Assembly: GCF_015533855.1 (NCBI RefSeq) | Contig: NZ_AP024154.1 | Span: forward strand, 4,594,501 to 4,658,500 | Length of the DNA: 64,000 nucleotides | Origin: Echinicola sp. 20G | Lineage (GTDB): Bacteria > Bacteroidota > Bacteroidia > Cytophagales > Cyclobacteriaceae | Direction of reading: 5' to 3' | Shown here: piece by piece, positions 24,708-34,324 of the stretch | Position numbering within the stretch: the stretch's first letter is position 1 | Layout: every line of letters starts with the position of its first letter | Notes under the pieces: generated by a model | What the model was told of the DNA's origin: nothing | Databases searched by the model: none | The model's input: only the letters and a program-made list of their open reading frames with translations | Translations under genes and position numbers: made by a program

Positions 24708-26225
24708 ATGAATAAAACTAAAGTAGCCAAAGCTTTAAAACTCATTTTAGCTTTATCCATCGCCAACATATTGCTCACCTCTTGCAATAAACAAGAGGAT
24801 AAACCTTCTAAGCCCAATATCATCCTTATTGTGACAGATGATCAAGGCTATGCAGACCTGAGTGCCTACAAGCATGTCTCTCATCTCTGCAAAACCCCCA
24901 ATATGGATAGGATTGCCCAAAATGGCATTTTGTTTGACAATGCCTACGTAACTGCTCCGGTATGCAGCCCATCTCGCGCTGCCATCAATACCGGTCAATA
25001 CCAGGAAAAATGGGATCCAAAAATGTTCTGGTCACCAGGACTTCCTCAGAATGTCCCCACCATTGCTGAAACACTCAAGGAAGCAGGCTATAAAACAGCC
25101 AAAGTGGGTAAAAGTGATTTTGGCACTAATTATCATAATCCTGCTGTCAGGGAATTTCCCAACCAACATGGCTATGATTCTTTCGTCGGATTTAGTGCCC
25201 ATGCCCACGATTACTTCCTGATGGACGAAAAAACTGAAAAAAGCACACCTGATCCATATGGCTCCAGTGCTTCTTTAGGGAGGATCTTCGTGGACAGTGT
25301 TAAGACAAGTTTTGAAAATACCTACTCCACTGAATTGTTTACCGATAAGGCCATTGACTTTATCGAAAATCAAGGTGACCAGCCTTTCTTCTTGGACTTA
25401 TCCTACAACGCCGTGCACCATTTGATCCATGAAGTACCGGATGAGTACCTCGAAAAATGGGATGTCAAGAAAGTAGCCAACTATGACAGCAGTTACGGAA
25501 ATTATAAGGACTATTATTGGGACTATACGCAAGTAGGCAAAGGCAAAATTTCCGATGAAGAAATGAGAAAGTACTTTTTGGCCAACCTTAACTGTCTGGA
25601 TGATAATATCGGTCGTTTATTGGATGCTTTGGAGGCTAATGGAAAATTTGATAACACCATGATCATCCTGGTTTCTGATAATGGTGGAGAACCTTTAGCC
25701 GGTGCCAACAACCTTCCGCTTTCCGGAAGCAAATACACCATGCATGAAGGGGGAATCAAAGTGCCTATGATTCTTTCCTGGCCAAATAGACTGCCTAAAG
25801 AAAAGTTGTACCCACACAGGGTTTCTACCCTGGATATCTTTCCTACTTTCTTGGAAGCGGCAGGCCTAAACATGGAAGACAAGCAAGAACTGGATGGCAG
25901 CAGTTTAATTACTCCGGTCACTAATGACGTCCCTACTTTATCGGCATCAGCCCCTTTATATTTCCAGTTTGGTAATCAATGGGCCATTATTGATCAAAAT
26001 TGGAAGTTGGTTTTAGCGGAAGATTATAATCCTGAAAACAGACCAATCACTTCCCAAATCCAACTTGGATCAAACCCTGGTGTAGTGGCGCTATATGATC
26101 TTTCCAAAGATCCAGGTGAAAGAAACAACCTGATTCATGAACATGAAGCAAAAGCCAAGGCTTTGAAGACCAAGCATCACGATTGGATCAATAGCATGGC
26201 GGCCAACTATGGCCAATATGAATAA
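24708..26225 (+). CDS. S1-family sulfatase lipoprotein
   Basis: A 505-residue formylglycine sulfatase with a lipoprotein signal ending at Cys26 (LLTSC). Landmarks are Asp44-Asp45 (IVTDDQGYADLS), CSPSR at 86-90, KVGKSDFG, YNAVHHLIHEVP and LVSDNGGEPLAGANN. The C-terminus holds WKLVLAEDYNPENRP, probably part of the substrate subsite. The Ser in KVGKSDFG stands where many S1 enzymes have Trp (GKWHLG), so its subfamily differs from the gene before it. Last gene of the operon, closed by a strong bidirectional terminator. Confidence 0.92.
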   Translation: MNKTKVAKALKLILALSIANILLTSCNKQEDKPSKPNIILIVTDDQGYADLSAYKHVSHLCKTPNMDRIAQNGILFDNAYVTAPVCSPSRAAINTGQYQEKWDPKMFWSPGLPQNVPTIAETLKEAGYKTAKVGKSDFGTNYHNPAVREFPNQHGYDSFVGFSAHAHDYFLMDEKTEKSTPDPYGSSASLGRIFVDSVKTSFENTYSTELFTDKAIDFIENQGDQPFFLDLSYNAVHHLIHEVPDEYLEKWDVKKVANYDSSYGNYKDYYWDYTQVGKGKISDEEMRKYFLANLNCLDDNIGRLLDALEANGKFDNTMIILVSDNGGEPLAGANNLPLSGSKYTMHEGGIKVPMILSWPNRLPKEKLYPHRVSTLDIFPTFLEAAGLNMEDKQELDGSSLITPVTNDVPTLSASAPLYFQFGNQWAIIDQNWKLVLAEDYNPENRPITSQIQLGSNPGVVALYDLSKDPGERNNLIHEHEAKAKALKTKHHDWINSMAANYGQYE

Positions 26226-26259
26226 GAATAGCACCAAAAAAATTGCTGAGCGCTGAATA

Positions 26260-26303
26260 AATAAAACCACCATTATCCACGATGAGATAATGGTGGTTTT
26301 ATT
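26260..26303. terminator. bidirectional intrinsic terminator, 18-bp perfect stem
   Basis: Positions 26260-26277 pair perfectly with 26286-26303 (8-nt loop); the core is ACCACCATTATC with its complement GATAATGGTGGT. The stem begins with AATAAAA and ends with TTTTATT, giving U-tracts both ways. It sits between convergent genes ending at 26225 (+) and 26320 (-). Confidence 0.9.
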
Positions 26304-26319
26304 CTTAAAAAAGTTTCAT

Positions 26320-28599
26320 TTAATTCCCTTGAACCCTATCCAAAACTACTTTTGACAATGACTTTGAACCTGTAGCTATGGACAATCCAGCATCTACATA
26401 TTGACCGCCAATGTGTTGTTTACAATGAATGGCCATCACATTTTCACCTTTTGACTGAAGCGCTTTTTTAGCTTCATCAGTAATTTCCACATTCACATAC
26501 CCAGTCGTAAAACCTTCAAGCTCGGCAGCCAGAACCCCATTAATGTAAACCATGCATTCATCATCGTGGTGTATTCTTAAACGGAGGTTCTCTTGATCGA
26601 TTTTTGAGATGTCTCCCAATTCAAATTCCCTTCTCAACCAAATATCATCGGAGTTCCAATTAGTACCATTTCTGGCACCAGGCGTTCCTTTTGATCCAAA
26701 TCCTGCTATACCTCTTTCCCAAGCATTTGAATTAAAGTCAGCTTTCATCCAGCCTTGAGCAGGCTGAGAAGTGGTATAATGCCAATAAATATTATCGGTT
26801 TCAGCCGTAGATACCAATGAGTAGATGTAAAGGTCATCATTGATCAGTTGCTGATTGGCTTTGGCGATTTTTTCAGCATCCACTTTTAAGATTCTATCAT
26901 AGGTCATGATGCCATTAAGCTCAATCTCCACATCTGTTATTTCAGTATATACCGCGGCACTTAATCCTTGATTGGTCTTAAACTCAGTTAGCATCCTTGT
27001 AAAATCAGTATACATTTCCATGTACTCCTCTTCATCTTTCACCGAAACATATTGCATCAGGTCATCTGGGTTCCAAATGTGGTCTCCCAGTTGATATCCA
27101 ATGCCGCCGTACTCACCACAAGCTGTTGCTCTAAAATAACTTTCAGGAGCCACGGGTGGTGGATAGCTATGAAGGTCATAAACATCACCAGTTTCTCTAT
27201 CTCCTCCTCCACTTGCTTCGTTCACCAACCTGAAAGGATCTAGGCCTTTCACCATGGAAACATATTCTTTGGTATCGTGCTGGGCTTGACTTTCGTTGAA
27301 CACCACCCACATCACGATACTTGGTGAATTCCAATGAGTCTCCACCATACTTATCAATTCTTTGGTAAAGGCTTCCTTGTTGGGTTCTGGAGCTCTGTGT
27401 GTGTATGAATTAGGAGAAGGCATATCCTGCCAAACCATCAGTCCCAGTTTATCACACCAATAATACCAACGCTGTGGCTCTACCTTAATATGCTTTCTGG
27501 TCATATTAAAACCAAGCTTCTTGGTCATTTCCAAATCGTACTTCAACGCTTCATCAGTAGGTGCTGTATAAAGTCCATCAGGCCAATAACCCTGATCCAA
27601 AGGTCCCATTTGAAAAGTAAATTCATTATTGAGAAATATGCGCTGCCTATCTCCTACTTGCTCCACAGAAATCTTGCGCATACCAAAATAAGTATCAACT
27701 CTATCCACAATTTTGTCTCCCTCTTTCAGGGTAATGGTCATGTCATACAAAAATGGATTATCGGGAGACCATAGTTTTTGATTGGGGATTTTTATGGCAG
27801 TTGGTGCCATGTTCTCTTGCTCTACCTTGGCTATAAGCTTATTGCCATCACGCACTTCAGCAGTATAGGACAACCTTGCTCCACCTTTGGTCAAAACAGT
27901 TAAATTCAGCTCAGCCTGATCTATATCTGGCACCATTTTAAATTGGTCAATGTGTAATTCGGGTACGGGCTCCAACCATACCGTCTGCCAAATCCCTGTC
28001 ACGGAAGTATACATGATCCCTTCTGGATTAAGGGTCTGTTTGCCTCTTGGATAGCCTTCTTTTACCGTAGGGTCATAGACTTTCACCGTAATGGTTTGCT
28101 TGCCTTTTGTCAAGAAATCGGTTATATCAAAGGAAAAAGGATCATAGCCTCCTTGGTGCTTGCCAACAGATTTGTCATTGATAAACACTTCACATATATA
28201 ATCTACCGCACCAAAATTCAAATGAATTCTTTGACCGTTCCAATTATTGGGAATTTCAAACTCCCTGCGGTACCAAATTCTTTCATGTGACTCCATAACA
28301 CCGGAAAGAGCTGACTCCACTGCAAATGGGACTAAAATTTGACTGGACAGCTTTCCTTTTGGGTAAGGTTCATTTTCCCAGGTCCCCGGTTGATATTGCC
28401 ATAGCCCATTCAAATTCATCCATTCATTACGGACCATTTGCGGCCTTGGGTATTCAGGCAAAACATTTTCTGGACTTACGTCATTGGCAAATTTAGTCAT
28501 CAATGGGGCCTCTTTTGGACTCCATTGTTGGGCTTTCACTTCCAGCCCTCCCATGATCAATCCCAAAGATAATAGCCCTAAAAGCTTACTTCTAATCAT
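26320..28599 (-). CDS. GH2 beta-glycosidase, secreted
   Basis: Family GH2 retaining exo-glycosidase (beta-galactosidase, beta-glucuronidase or beta-mannosidase type) of 759 residues. Residues 1-23 are a signal peptide. The sugar-binding sandwich (about 55-210) contains WYRREFEIP and GKHQGGYDPFSFDITDFL; an Ig-like linker follows. The barrel (about 325-600) has WVVFNES with acid/base Glu436 and ACGEYGG with the expected nucleophile Glu496. The last 130 or so residues form an extra beta-sandwich (DDIWLRREFEL, MVYINGVLAAELEG). A perfect 20-bp palindrome lies 58 bp upstream. It is the last gene on this side of the SusCD locus but probably has its own promoter. Confidence 0.92.
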   Translation of the reverse strand: MIRSKLLGLLSLGLIMGGLEVKAQQWSPKEAPLMTKFANDVSPENVLPEYPRPQMVRNEWMNLNGLWQYQPGTWENEPYPKGKLSSQILVPFAVESALSGVMESHERIWYRREFEIPNNWNGQRIHLNFGAVDYICEVFINDKSVGKHQGGYDPFSFDITDFLTKGKQTITVKVYDPTVKEGYPRGKQTLNPEGIMYTSVTGIWQTVWLEPVPELHIDQFKMVPDIDQAELNLTVLTKGGARLSYTAEVRDGNKLIAKVEQENMAPTAIKIPNQKLWSPDNPFLYDMTITLKEGDKIVDRVDTYFGMRKISVEQVGDRQRIFLNNEFTFQMGPLDQGYWPDGLYTAPTDEALKYDLEMTKKLGFNMTRKHIKVEPQRWYYWCDKLGLMVWQDMPSPNSYTHRAPEPNKEAFTKELISMVETHWNSPSIVMWVVFNESQAQHDTKEYVSMVKGLDPFRLVNEASGGGDRETGDVYDLHSYPPPVAPESYFRATACGEYGGIGYQLGDHIWNPDDLMQYVSVKDEEEYMEMYTDFTRMLTEFKTNQGLSAAVYTEITDVEIELNGIMTYDRILKVDAEKIAKANQQLINDDLYIYSLVSTAETDNIYWHYTTSQPAQGWMKADFNSNAWERGIAGFGSKGTPGARNGTNWNSDDIWLRREFELGDISKIDQENLRLRIHHDDECMVYINGVLAAELEGFTTGYVNVEITDEAKKALQSKGENVMAIHCKQHIGGQYVDAGLSIATGSKSLSKVVLDRVQGN

Positions 28600-28657
28600 T
28601 AGTTTAAGGTTAATTTATAAAATGGTATTATTGTTCATTGTCTGATTTATTTCAAGC

Positions 28658-28677
28658 GTTTCTTATACATAAGAAAC
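28658..28677. promoter_or_regulatory. perfect palindrome upstream of GH2 gene
   Basis: GTTTCTTAT-AC-ATAAGAAAC, with 9-bp arms and a 2-bp centre, 58 bp before the GH2 ATG. Its half-site TTTCTTA also occurs in the six-copy palindrome, but here the half-sites are 3 bp further apart, so it may bind a related but different regulator. Confidence 0.5.
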
Positions 28678-28895
28678 CATAAGTGTTGAAATAAGATTAT
28701 AGGACTCAAAACTAAGTAAGAAGTAACTTGGACTGTTATTACTAATCCATCAAAAAAATAACAAAAATCCTTCTCGATCATCCTATAAGACGATTTTGGA
28801 TGAATTATCAAGTTAAAAATGACATTTATTATGTAGCCTATCTGGGTAGGTTAATATATTTACTTGCTTCTTGAACTTTTAAAAATTGGAAAAAA

Positions 28896-29987
28896 TCAAT
28901 CCATAATTCCGGATTCTTTAATGACATAATCATATCTAAAATTTCCGCTTGCTGCTTTGCTTAGGTTTTCTATCAAAATTTGGTTTGGATAACCAATCGA
29001 CGAAACCAGAAGCAGAAAATCTTTAAGTTGGTTTTTGGACATTACGGTAAGGTACTTAGAAAGCTCTTCCAAACTTTTTATACTTATTTGTTTTCTTTCT
29101 TTCAATATTGTTAAAAAATATGAACGGGTATTAATATCCAAGACATCAAAAAGTTGGCAAATATTTAATTGATAGTCAGCATTTAGTTCAATTAGCTCAG
29201 CAGACTTCCTTAAAACCTTTTTCCTCAGAAGTGGACTTCCCGTTTCTATCAAATCAATTAGTAGCCACTGGTATTGAACCAAATCAGTATCAGAAATTTC
29301 ATCAATAGCGAAAATCCTGTAATTGTCCTTGTCGGACTGTAAGAATTTTTCAGCTATCTCAGAGTTGAAACGTGTTCTGGTTTTCGCTTTCAATGTATTT
29401 TCAATTTCTCCACTATGTGCAATATGCCAAAGGGTGTAAGAAGTATACAAAGCACCATCCACTACTTCCTCCTTGATCTCCAAAGCTGTGGCACCTGTGG
29501 TTCCATCTATTACATCCGAAGCCAATAGCACTTTCTTGTCAATAAGTTCATCTTTTCGCTTGAACTTTAAGATGGTACCTTCATTAAGCAGTAACTCATG
29601 TAGTTTTGTATAATCTGATGTTTTAAAAGGCTCATGGTCAAACTTGGTAAGTGGATGGCCAGAGATCGTGTCATACCCGACATATTCCCCAGCCAAATCC
29701 CAAAACATCTTTATGTGCAATACTTCACAAATCTCATCTTCACAAACTGTTGTTAAGAATGAAGAAACATAGCATTTCGGCTCATTTTCTACACTCAACA
29801 AATCAATTTGAATAGGTTCTATATAGTTTTCATCCTCTATCAAAGCCACATGCTCAGAGGAAAATTCGTAAGAATGATCTAGTTTCAATTCCAAAAACAA
29901 GGGGTAGACAAACTCCTTTTGCCCAAAACCCAAGATTGCTAAAGGAACAAGTACCAAAATAAATATGGTCCATTTTTTTGGGCTCAC
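28896..29987 (-). CDS. exported protein with possible flavinylation motif and helical C-terminus
   Basis: A 363-residue protein starting with GTG at 29987; the GTGA overlap with the stop of the FAD-oxidoreductase gene indicates coupling, and no ATG is near. Residues 5-22 are a signal or anchor helix. The middle has FLTTVCEDEICEVLHIKMFWDLAGEY (about 77-102), then DVIDGTTGAT (158-167). DGTTGAT fits the D-x-x-[ST]-G-A-T sequence to which ApbE attaches FMN in NqrC/RnfG-type domains, so this could be an extracytoplasmic flavoprotein; that is inference. The part after about residue 220 is helical and HEAT-like. I recognise no named family. Its coupling to an FAD oxidoreductase is the strongest clue to a redox role. 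Confidence 0.7.
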   Translation of the reverse strand: MSPKKWTIFILVLVPLAILGFGQKEFVYPLFLELKLDHSYEFSSEHVALIEDENYIEPIQIDLLSVENEPKCYVSSFLTTVCEDEICEVLHIKMFWDLAGEYVGYDTISGHPLTKFDHEPFKTSDYTKLHELLLNEGTILKFKRKDELIDKKVLLASDVIDGTTGATALEIKEEVVDGALYTSYTLWHIAHSGEIENTLKAKTRTRFNSEIAEKFLQSDKDNYRIFAIDEISDTDLVQYQWLLIDLIETGSPLLRKKVLRKSAELIELNADYQLNICQLFDVLDINTRSYFLTILKERKQISIKSLEELSKYLTVMSKNQLKDFLLLVSSIGYPNQILIENLSKAASGNFRYDYVIKESGIMD

Positions 29988-31783
29988 TTTTGTTGCTCAA
30001 TAAGCGTTAAATATTCTTCCAGAAATTTTTCATAAACTTCCCGTGGACTGCAATCATTTCTTTCGCATATGACTGCCGCTAAACCAACAGCTGCTCCCAT
30101 TTGACCAGTGGTTCTCATCACCCTTGGTCCTCCGAGCCCTATATGTGAACAACTAAAATTTCTTCCAGCCATAAATAAGTTACTTATATTTTTGGAGTAG
30201 AGTGTTCGATAAGGAATAAAATACATCGGGGTTCTATAAAAGATCGCCTCCGAAAGAAAATCTGGTTTGGAAGCATTTTTGAGGTTCTGCTGATAATGCA
30301 CATCTACTTCCCTCTCTTCCATCACCACCGCATCAGGAAATTTTCTTTGTTCCGTCACATCATTGAAAGTGAAAATATAATCCCCAACCAACCTTCTGGA
30401 CTCTCTTTTACCAACCAAATAGGAGATCCACTCAAATTTCAACTTCTCCATTCCAGGAAGTTGCTTTTGATTATAAAATGAACCATAAATTGCTTTGAGC
30501 ATATGATCTCTGATTTCTTCGGCATCATCGATTTGATGGTAATCCAAACGTGAAAGCTCCCATTTCCAGGTTCCGGCTTTAGCTTCATGACCATCAGCAA
30601 CTTCTTCTGCCCATGGAATATCAGGAAAATCCATTGCTTGCTCTGATTCATAGGTTCTCCATAAAACCGAAGATCCCATTACAAAGCCATCAGGCTCCTC
30701 TGGAGACCACAACTCTCCCCATTCTTCATAAGCCTCTCCATACTGATCAACTGACTCTCTGCCATATGAAAACTCAGCTCCTGCCCAATAACCAATCCAA
30801 CCGTCGCCTGTAGAATCCACGAACCTAGGAGCTATAAACCGAATTCTTTTTCCTTCAGAAGTGTGTCTCGCATCCACCGCTACAATTTTATTTGCTTCAG
30901 TAATGGCATCATATGCCCTCCAATTCAAATAAAGGGATATATTCATGTAGCTCTCTACATTTCGATGTCGCTTCTCCTCATCCATAAATGCTTCTGGGGA
31001 ACCATTGGGATAATGTTCTGTGTCCAGCATTTTCAGAATACGTTCAAAATGGCCATAGATGCCTAATGTGTGAACCCTTATTTCACTGCTGGCATTACCA
31101 CCCAAAACAGGTCGATCATGGATTAAGGCTACTTCCAGCCCTTGCTCTGCGGCTGCAATGGCGGCTGCACAACCTGCTATTCCACCTCCAACAATTACCA
31201 AATCATACTTTTCTTCTACCGAAGGTGAACCTGTTTCACTTTTTACGGTTTTCCTCCAAGCAGCTAATTGTTCTCCTGATTGAGGAGGTGCCTTGTCTTG
31301 GTCAATACTAAGATAAATCGCATCACACCTTCCATTAAAGCCTGTCAGGTCTTTTAAGGCTAATTGGACATTTTTACTTTTCAACTCTATCTCTCCGACA
31401 TATTCCCATCCCCAACCTGATTCAGTTCCCAATTCGGAATCCATCAACTGGCCATTGACTTCGAGTTGAAATTTACCAGGAGCCTCCCAATTACCCGGAG
31501 CCCAGTTTTTAGTTCTTACCCAAAAGTGGTAATTCCCTTTTTTGTTGATTTTAAAAGAAGTTTCTGCATCGGCAACTGGTTCTCCCATTCCATGCGCCAT
31601 GAGGTAGGGAGAACCCATTTGTTCCACAAATTGCGGGTCAACCACCCATCCTCCTAAATCATCAAAACTCTCTGCTTCAATCAAAAAACCATTGGTTTGA
31701 CCATGGCCGGTAGAAACCATCAACCAGAAGAGCAAAACTGAAGCAATCACCCATTTCATATTATAAGACTTTATACTTTTCAT
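29984..31783 (-). CDS. secreted FAD-dependent oxidoreductase with N-terminal carbohydrate-binding-like domain
   Basis: A 599-residue flavoprotein. The ATG at 31783 lies directly after the upstream stop and has GGAG about 10 nt before it; ATG at 31759 is an alternative. A signal peptide ends near 29 (GHGQ). Residues about 33-160 look like a beta-sandwich sugar-binding module (YHFWVRTKNWAPGNWEAP, KFQLEVNGQL). From 194 a Rossmann FAD domain of the FAD_oxidored type follows: LVIVGGGIAGCAAAIAAAEQ, PVLGGNASSEIRVH, FVDSTGDGWIGYWAGAE and FMAGRNFSCSHIGLGG near the end. It may oxidise a sugar or a sugar-derived alcohol outside the cytoplasm. It belongs to the operon with sulfatase and SusCD, and is coupled to the possible FMN protein downstream. 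Confidence 0.88.
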   Translation of the reverse strand: MKSIKSYNMKWVIASVLLFWLMVSTGHGQTNGFLIEAESFDDLGGWVVDPQFVEQMGSPYLMAHGMGEPVADAETSFKINKKGNYHFWVRTKNWAPGNWEAPGKFQLEVNGQLMDSELGTESGWGWEYVGEIELKSKNVQLALKDLTGFNGRCDAIYLSIDQDKAPPQSGEQLAAWRKTVKSETGSPSVEEKYDLVIVGGGIAGCAAAIAAAEQGLEVALIHDRPVLGGNASSEIRVHTLGIYGHFERILKMLDTEHYPNGSPEAFMDEEKRHRNVESYMNISLYLNWRAYDAITEANKIVAVDARHTSEGKRIRFIAPRFVDSTGDGWIGYWAGAEFSYGRESVDQYGEAYEEWGELWSPEEPDGFVMGSSVLWRTYESEQAMDFPDIPWAEEVADGHEAKAGTWKWELSRLDYHQIDDAEEIRDHMLKAIYGSFYNQKQLPGMEKLKFEWISYLVGKRESRRLVGDYIFTFNDVTEQRKFPDAVVMEEREVDVHYQQNLKNASKPDFLSEAIFYRTPMYFIPYRTLYSKNISNLFMAGRNFSCSHIGLGGPRVMRTTGQMGAAVGLAAVICERNDCSPREVYEKFLEEYLTLIEQQK

Positions 31784-34324
31784 TTATTTATACTCCAACC
31801 AAGTAGTGGCTTTACAAGCTTTATCGGTACTAAACCTGATCCACCTTGCTTGAAAGTTTTCAGGAAAAGTATAAGCCAATTCTTCCCCAGGCTTCACTTC
31901 AAAAGTTTTGTATTCCATCCATGGCCCATGTCCGATAGGTTCTACTTCCACTGTAAAAGTTACAGGGTCATTGAAATCATGGGATAAGACTAACGACTTT
32001 TGGTCATAAAACCCAATCAAATAAGGATCTGAAATTTCATCAGCACTGACCTGAGTCTCCTTCCACGGTCCCCCATGTCCTACTGGCTTGCCCAATTCCC
32101 ATAAATCATCAATAACACCGGCCCATACTGCTGCTTTCCCATCCCGTGACACTATGATATGGTCTGAATTTCTTTCGTCAGGATCAATTCCTGTCATCAC
32201 CAATAATCCTCGGTAAGAAGCATAATCATAAATGGCCAAATTATGGGATGAAATTGGCCTAACTTTGGCGAAGCCATCAGCATTCTCAGCAGGAAGCTCG
32301 TAAAATGTCCCATGCAAGTTCATCAAATCTCTTTCTGTTGCTACTTCGCGTGCGATACGTTGAACCCCATTATCAATAAGCTCATCAAATTTGGAATCAC
32401 CCAAAGGGAATCTCCAACGCCTTCCCAAATCATCAATTACCAAAACTGAACTCTCTTCCACACTCACCACATTTTCAGGAATCGCAAATTTATTTTCAAT
32501 AAAATCAGCAGTTTTTGGATCATCTGTTTTCACCAAATTCATATTCCCATCCAGTTCATAGTAGCTGGTTTTATCAAATTTCCCTTCTTGGATATTGCCA
32601 GCCAGAACGCCCAAACTTCTCCTATTATCTCCCAATCCATAAAGAAGCCCAGCTTGGTAAGACTCCTCCTTACCTGAAACAATCCCTTCAAATATTCCTG
32701 TGGAAGATCTTTCGAACCGCGTGTCATCTGTATAAGTAAAATAAACTGTACCCACAGTGTTCCTGTCTGTAATTACTCTGATCCATTCTCCTTTTTCTTC
32801 TTTTTCGAATGGCACTTCAATGGCACTTTGGGCAGGCACTTCTATTTCTTTCATATCCACCCAATCACCTTTTCCATTGAGGTCTACCTGGAAGGTGAAA
32901 GTGGTAGAATTCGTCCCATTGTTGTCCAACCAAGCCATTCTTTGGTTCCAACCTGCAAACAAAAATGGATCTGAGGCCACTCCTCCTTCTATTGACTCGT
33001 TAATATAAATAGCTCCTTCTGCGGTATTGGGACCCAGTTCATCAGGTTTTTCCAAGGAGGTAAACCAAAGGTTTGAGTTGGATTGTCCCGGCCCTTCTAT
33101 TCCTCCTTTTACTTTCCTCTTGTTTAAAAATTCTTTTTGTGCTGAATCGTCACAACCAAAAACCAGTTGGTCATTCCATCTTGTATAATCACCAATCACC
33201 TTCAAATATGCTGACTTTGGCCTTATCCCCTTGGTGTTTTGCATACTAAATGAACCAGGAAAATCCCAAAACAAACCATGCATGGTCATCAGGTAATCGG
33301 GCTTCTCCGCTGTGCCTATGTCCCTAATTCTTGGCCATTCTGTATTCCAGCCATGTGCTCCATCATATGAATGGGATGCTTTTGGAAGTCTAAAAAACTG
33401 CCAGCCTTCTTGATGGTCCCTTACGCCTAATAACACAGACCTGTGATCCCAGCCTGTTGCCCAGATAGGATCCGTTGCAGGATTAGGGTTGCCATAAATG
33501 CCACCTGGTCCGGTAATTTCAACAAATTGATTTCTTCTAACTACTTTCCAATCCTTTCCATCCCATTCCGCTAATGCACCTGCTTTAATATCAAACTTTG
33601 TTTTGGCTTCAGGTACATCCTCTCCATTATTGGAAAAGACCATCACTCCTTGACCGGAGTAAAGCCCTTTTCCATGCGCACCAGGCAATAAAGGACTGAA
33701 CTGAGGTTGTTCTCCCCTTTTTCGAACAGCATTCCCATCTACATACAGCTCATTAACAGCAAGGCTTTTGACATCCACCTCATAGAATCCCTCCTCCATG
33801 GTTCCATAATAAATCTTACCTTCAGGATCCGTCAGGTGTCGGGCATTCCCTGTATGTCTTCCTGGCATCTTATCGTATGAAATCACCCTTGTATTTCCTT
33901 CAGAATCGATGGCATAAGGGCCTATAAAAAGTTGCTCACTTTCAGTATGAATCATCCTGTTTGCCGGTGTACCACCAATACTTTCCTTATGAATAATTTG
34001 TTCCAAATCAGGTGTAACCTCATACAATTTATCCGATGACCCATAGGGCATATGCGGCCCATATGTAATTACCCAAAGTCCTCCAGCCCATGGCACCACT
34101 GCTCCGGTCCCACATTCCCCTTCCTCATTATAGTAGGCCAAGTGCGGGTAAACTCCACTGATTTGCCTGAATTCTTCTCGCTGACCTGTATTGGCCGGAT
34201 TACACCCAAAGCTTAGCACAATCAAGACTATGATTGATAGTGCCAAAAAAACTAATTTTCTCAACCCCTGGCTCCTCAGCTTCTGGAATAGCTGCATTGT
34301 TTTCATGTTCTTAATTTTAATCAT
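31784..34324 (-). CDS. large lipoprotein of unknown function, propeller-like
   Basis: 846 residues from the ATG at 34324, which overlaps the sulfatase stop by one base (TAATG); the longer frame reads into the sulfatase gene. A signal with a long basic n-region ends at a lipobox Cys (LIVLSFGC). The first half has repeated beta-propeller-like phrases (GGLWVITYGPHMPYGSSDKLYEV, GKIYYGTMEEGFYEVD, ALAEWDGKDWKVV, ATGWDHRSVLLGV). Two later segments share a pattern: WVDMKEIEVPAQ with GEWIRVITD, and WMEYKTFEVKPGEE with ARWIRFSTD, suggesting duplicated beta-sandwich domains each preceded by a DP[FY]L-GFYDQ/GWNQ segment. I recognise no catalytic motif or family. Its position suggests a glycan-binding or degrading role at the surface. 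Confidence 0.8.
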   Translation of the reverse strand: MIKIKNMKTMQLFQKLRSQGLRKLVFLALSIIVLIVLSFGCNPANTGQREEFRQISGVYPHLAYYNEEGECGTGAVVPWAGGLWVITYGPHMPYGSSDKLYEVTPDLEQIIHKESIGGTPANRMIHTESEQLFIGPYAIDSEGNTRVISYDKMPGRHTGNARHLTDPEGKIYYGTMEEGFYEVDVKSLAVNELYVDGNAVRKRGEQPQFSPLLPGAHGKGLYSGQGVMVFSNNGEDVPEAKTKFDIKAGALAEWDGKDWKVVRRNQFVEITGPGGIYGNPNPATDPIWATGWDHRSVLLGVRDHQEGWQFFRLPKASHSYDGAHGWNTEWPRIRDIGTAEKPDYLMTMHGLFWDFPGSFSMQNTKGIRPKSAYLKVIGDYTRWNDQLVFGCDDSAQKEFLNKRKVKGGIEGPGQSNSNLWFTSLEKPDELGPNTAEGAIYINESIEGGVASDPFLFAGWNQRMAWLDNNGTNSTTFTFQVDLNGKGDWVDMKEIEVPAQSAIEVPFEKEEKGEWIRVITDRNTVGTVYFTYTDDTRFERSSTGIFEGIVSGKEESYQAGLLYGLGDNRRSLGVLAGNIQEGKFDKTSYYELDGNMNLVKTDDPKTADFIENKFAIPENVVSVEESSVLVIDDLGRRWRFPLGDSKFDELIDNGVQRIAREVATERDLMNLHGTFYELPAENADGFAKVRPISSHNLAIYDYASYRGLLVMTGIDPDERNSDHIIVSRDGKAAVWAGVIDDLWELGKPVGHGGPWKETQVSADEISDPYLIGFYDQKSLVLSHDFNDPVTFTVEVEPIGHGPWMEYKTFEVKPGEELAYTFPENFQARWIRFSTDKACKATTWLEYK

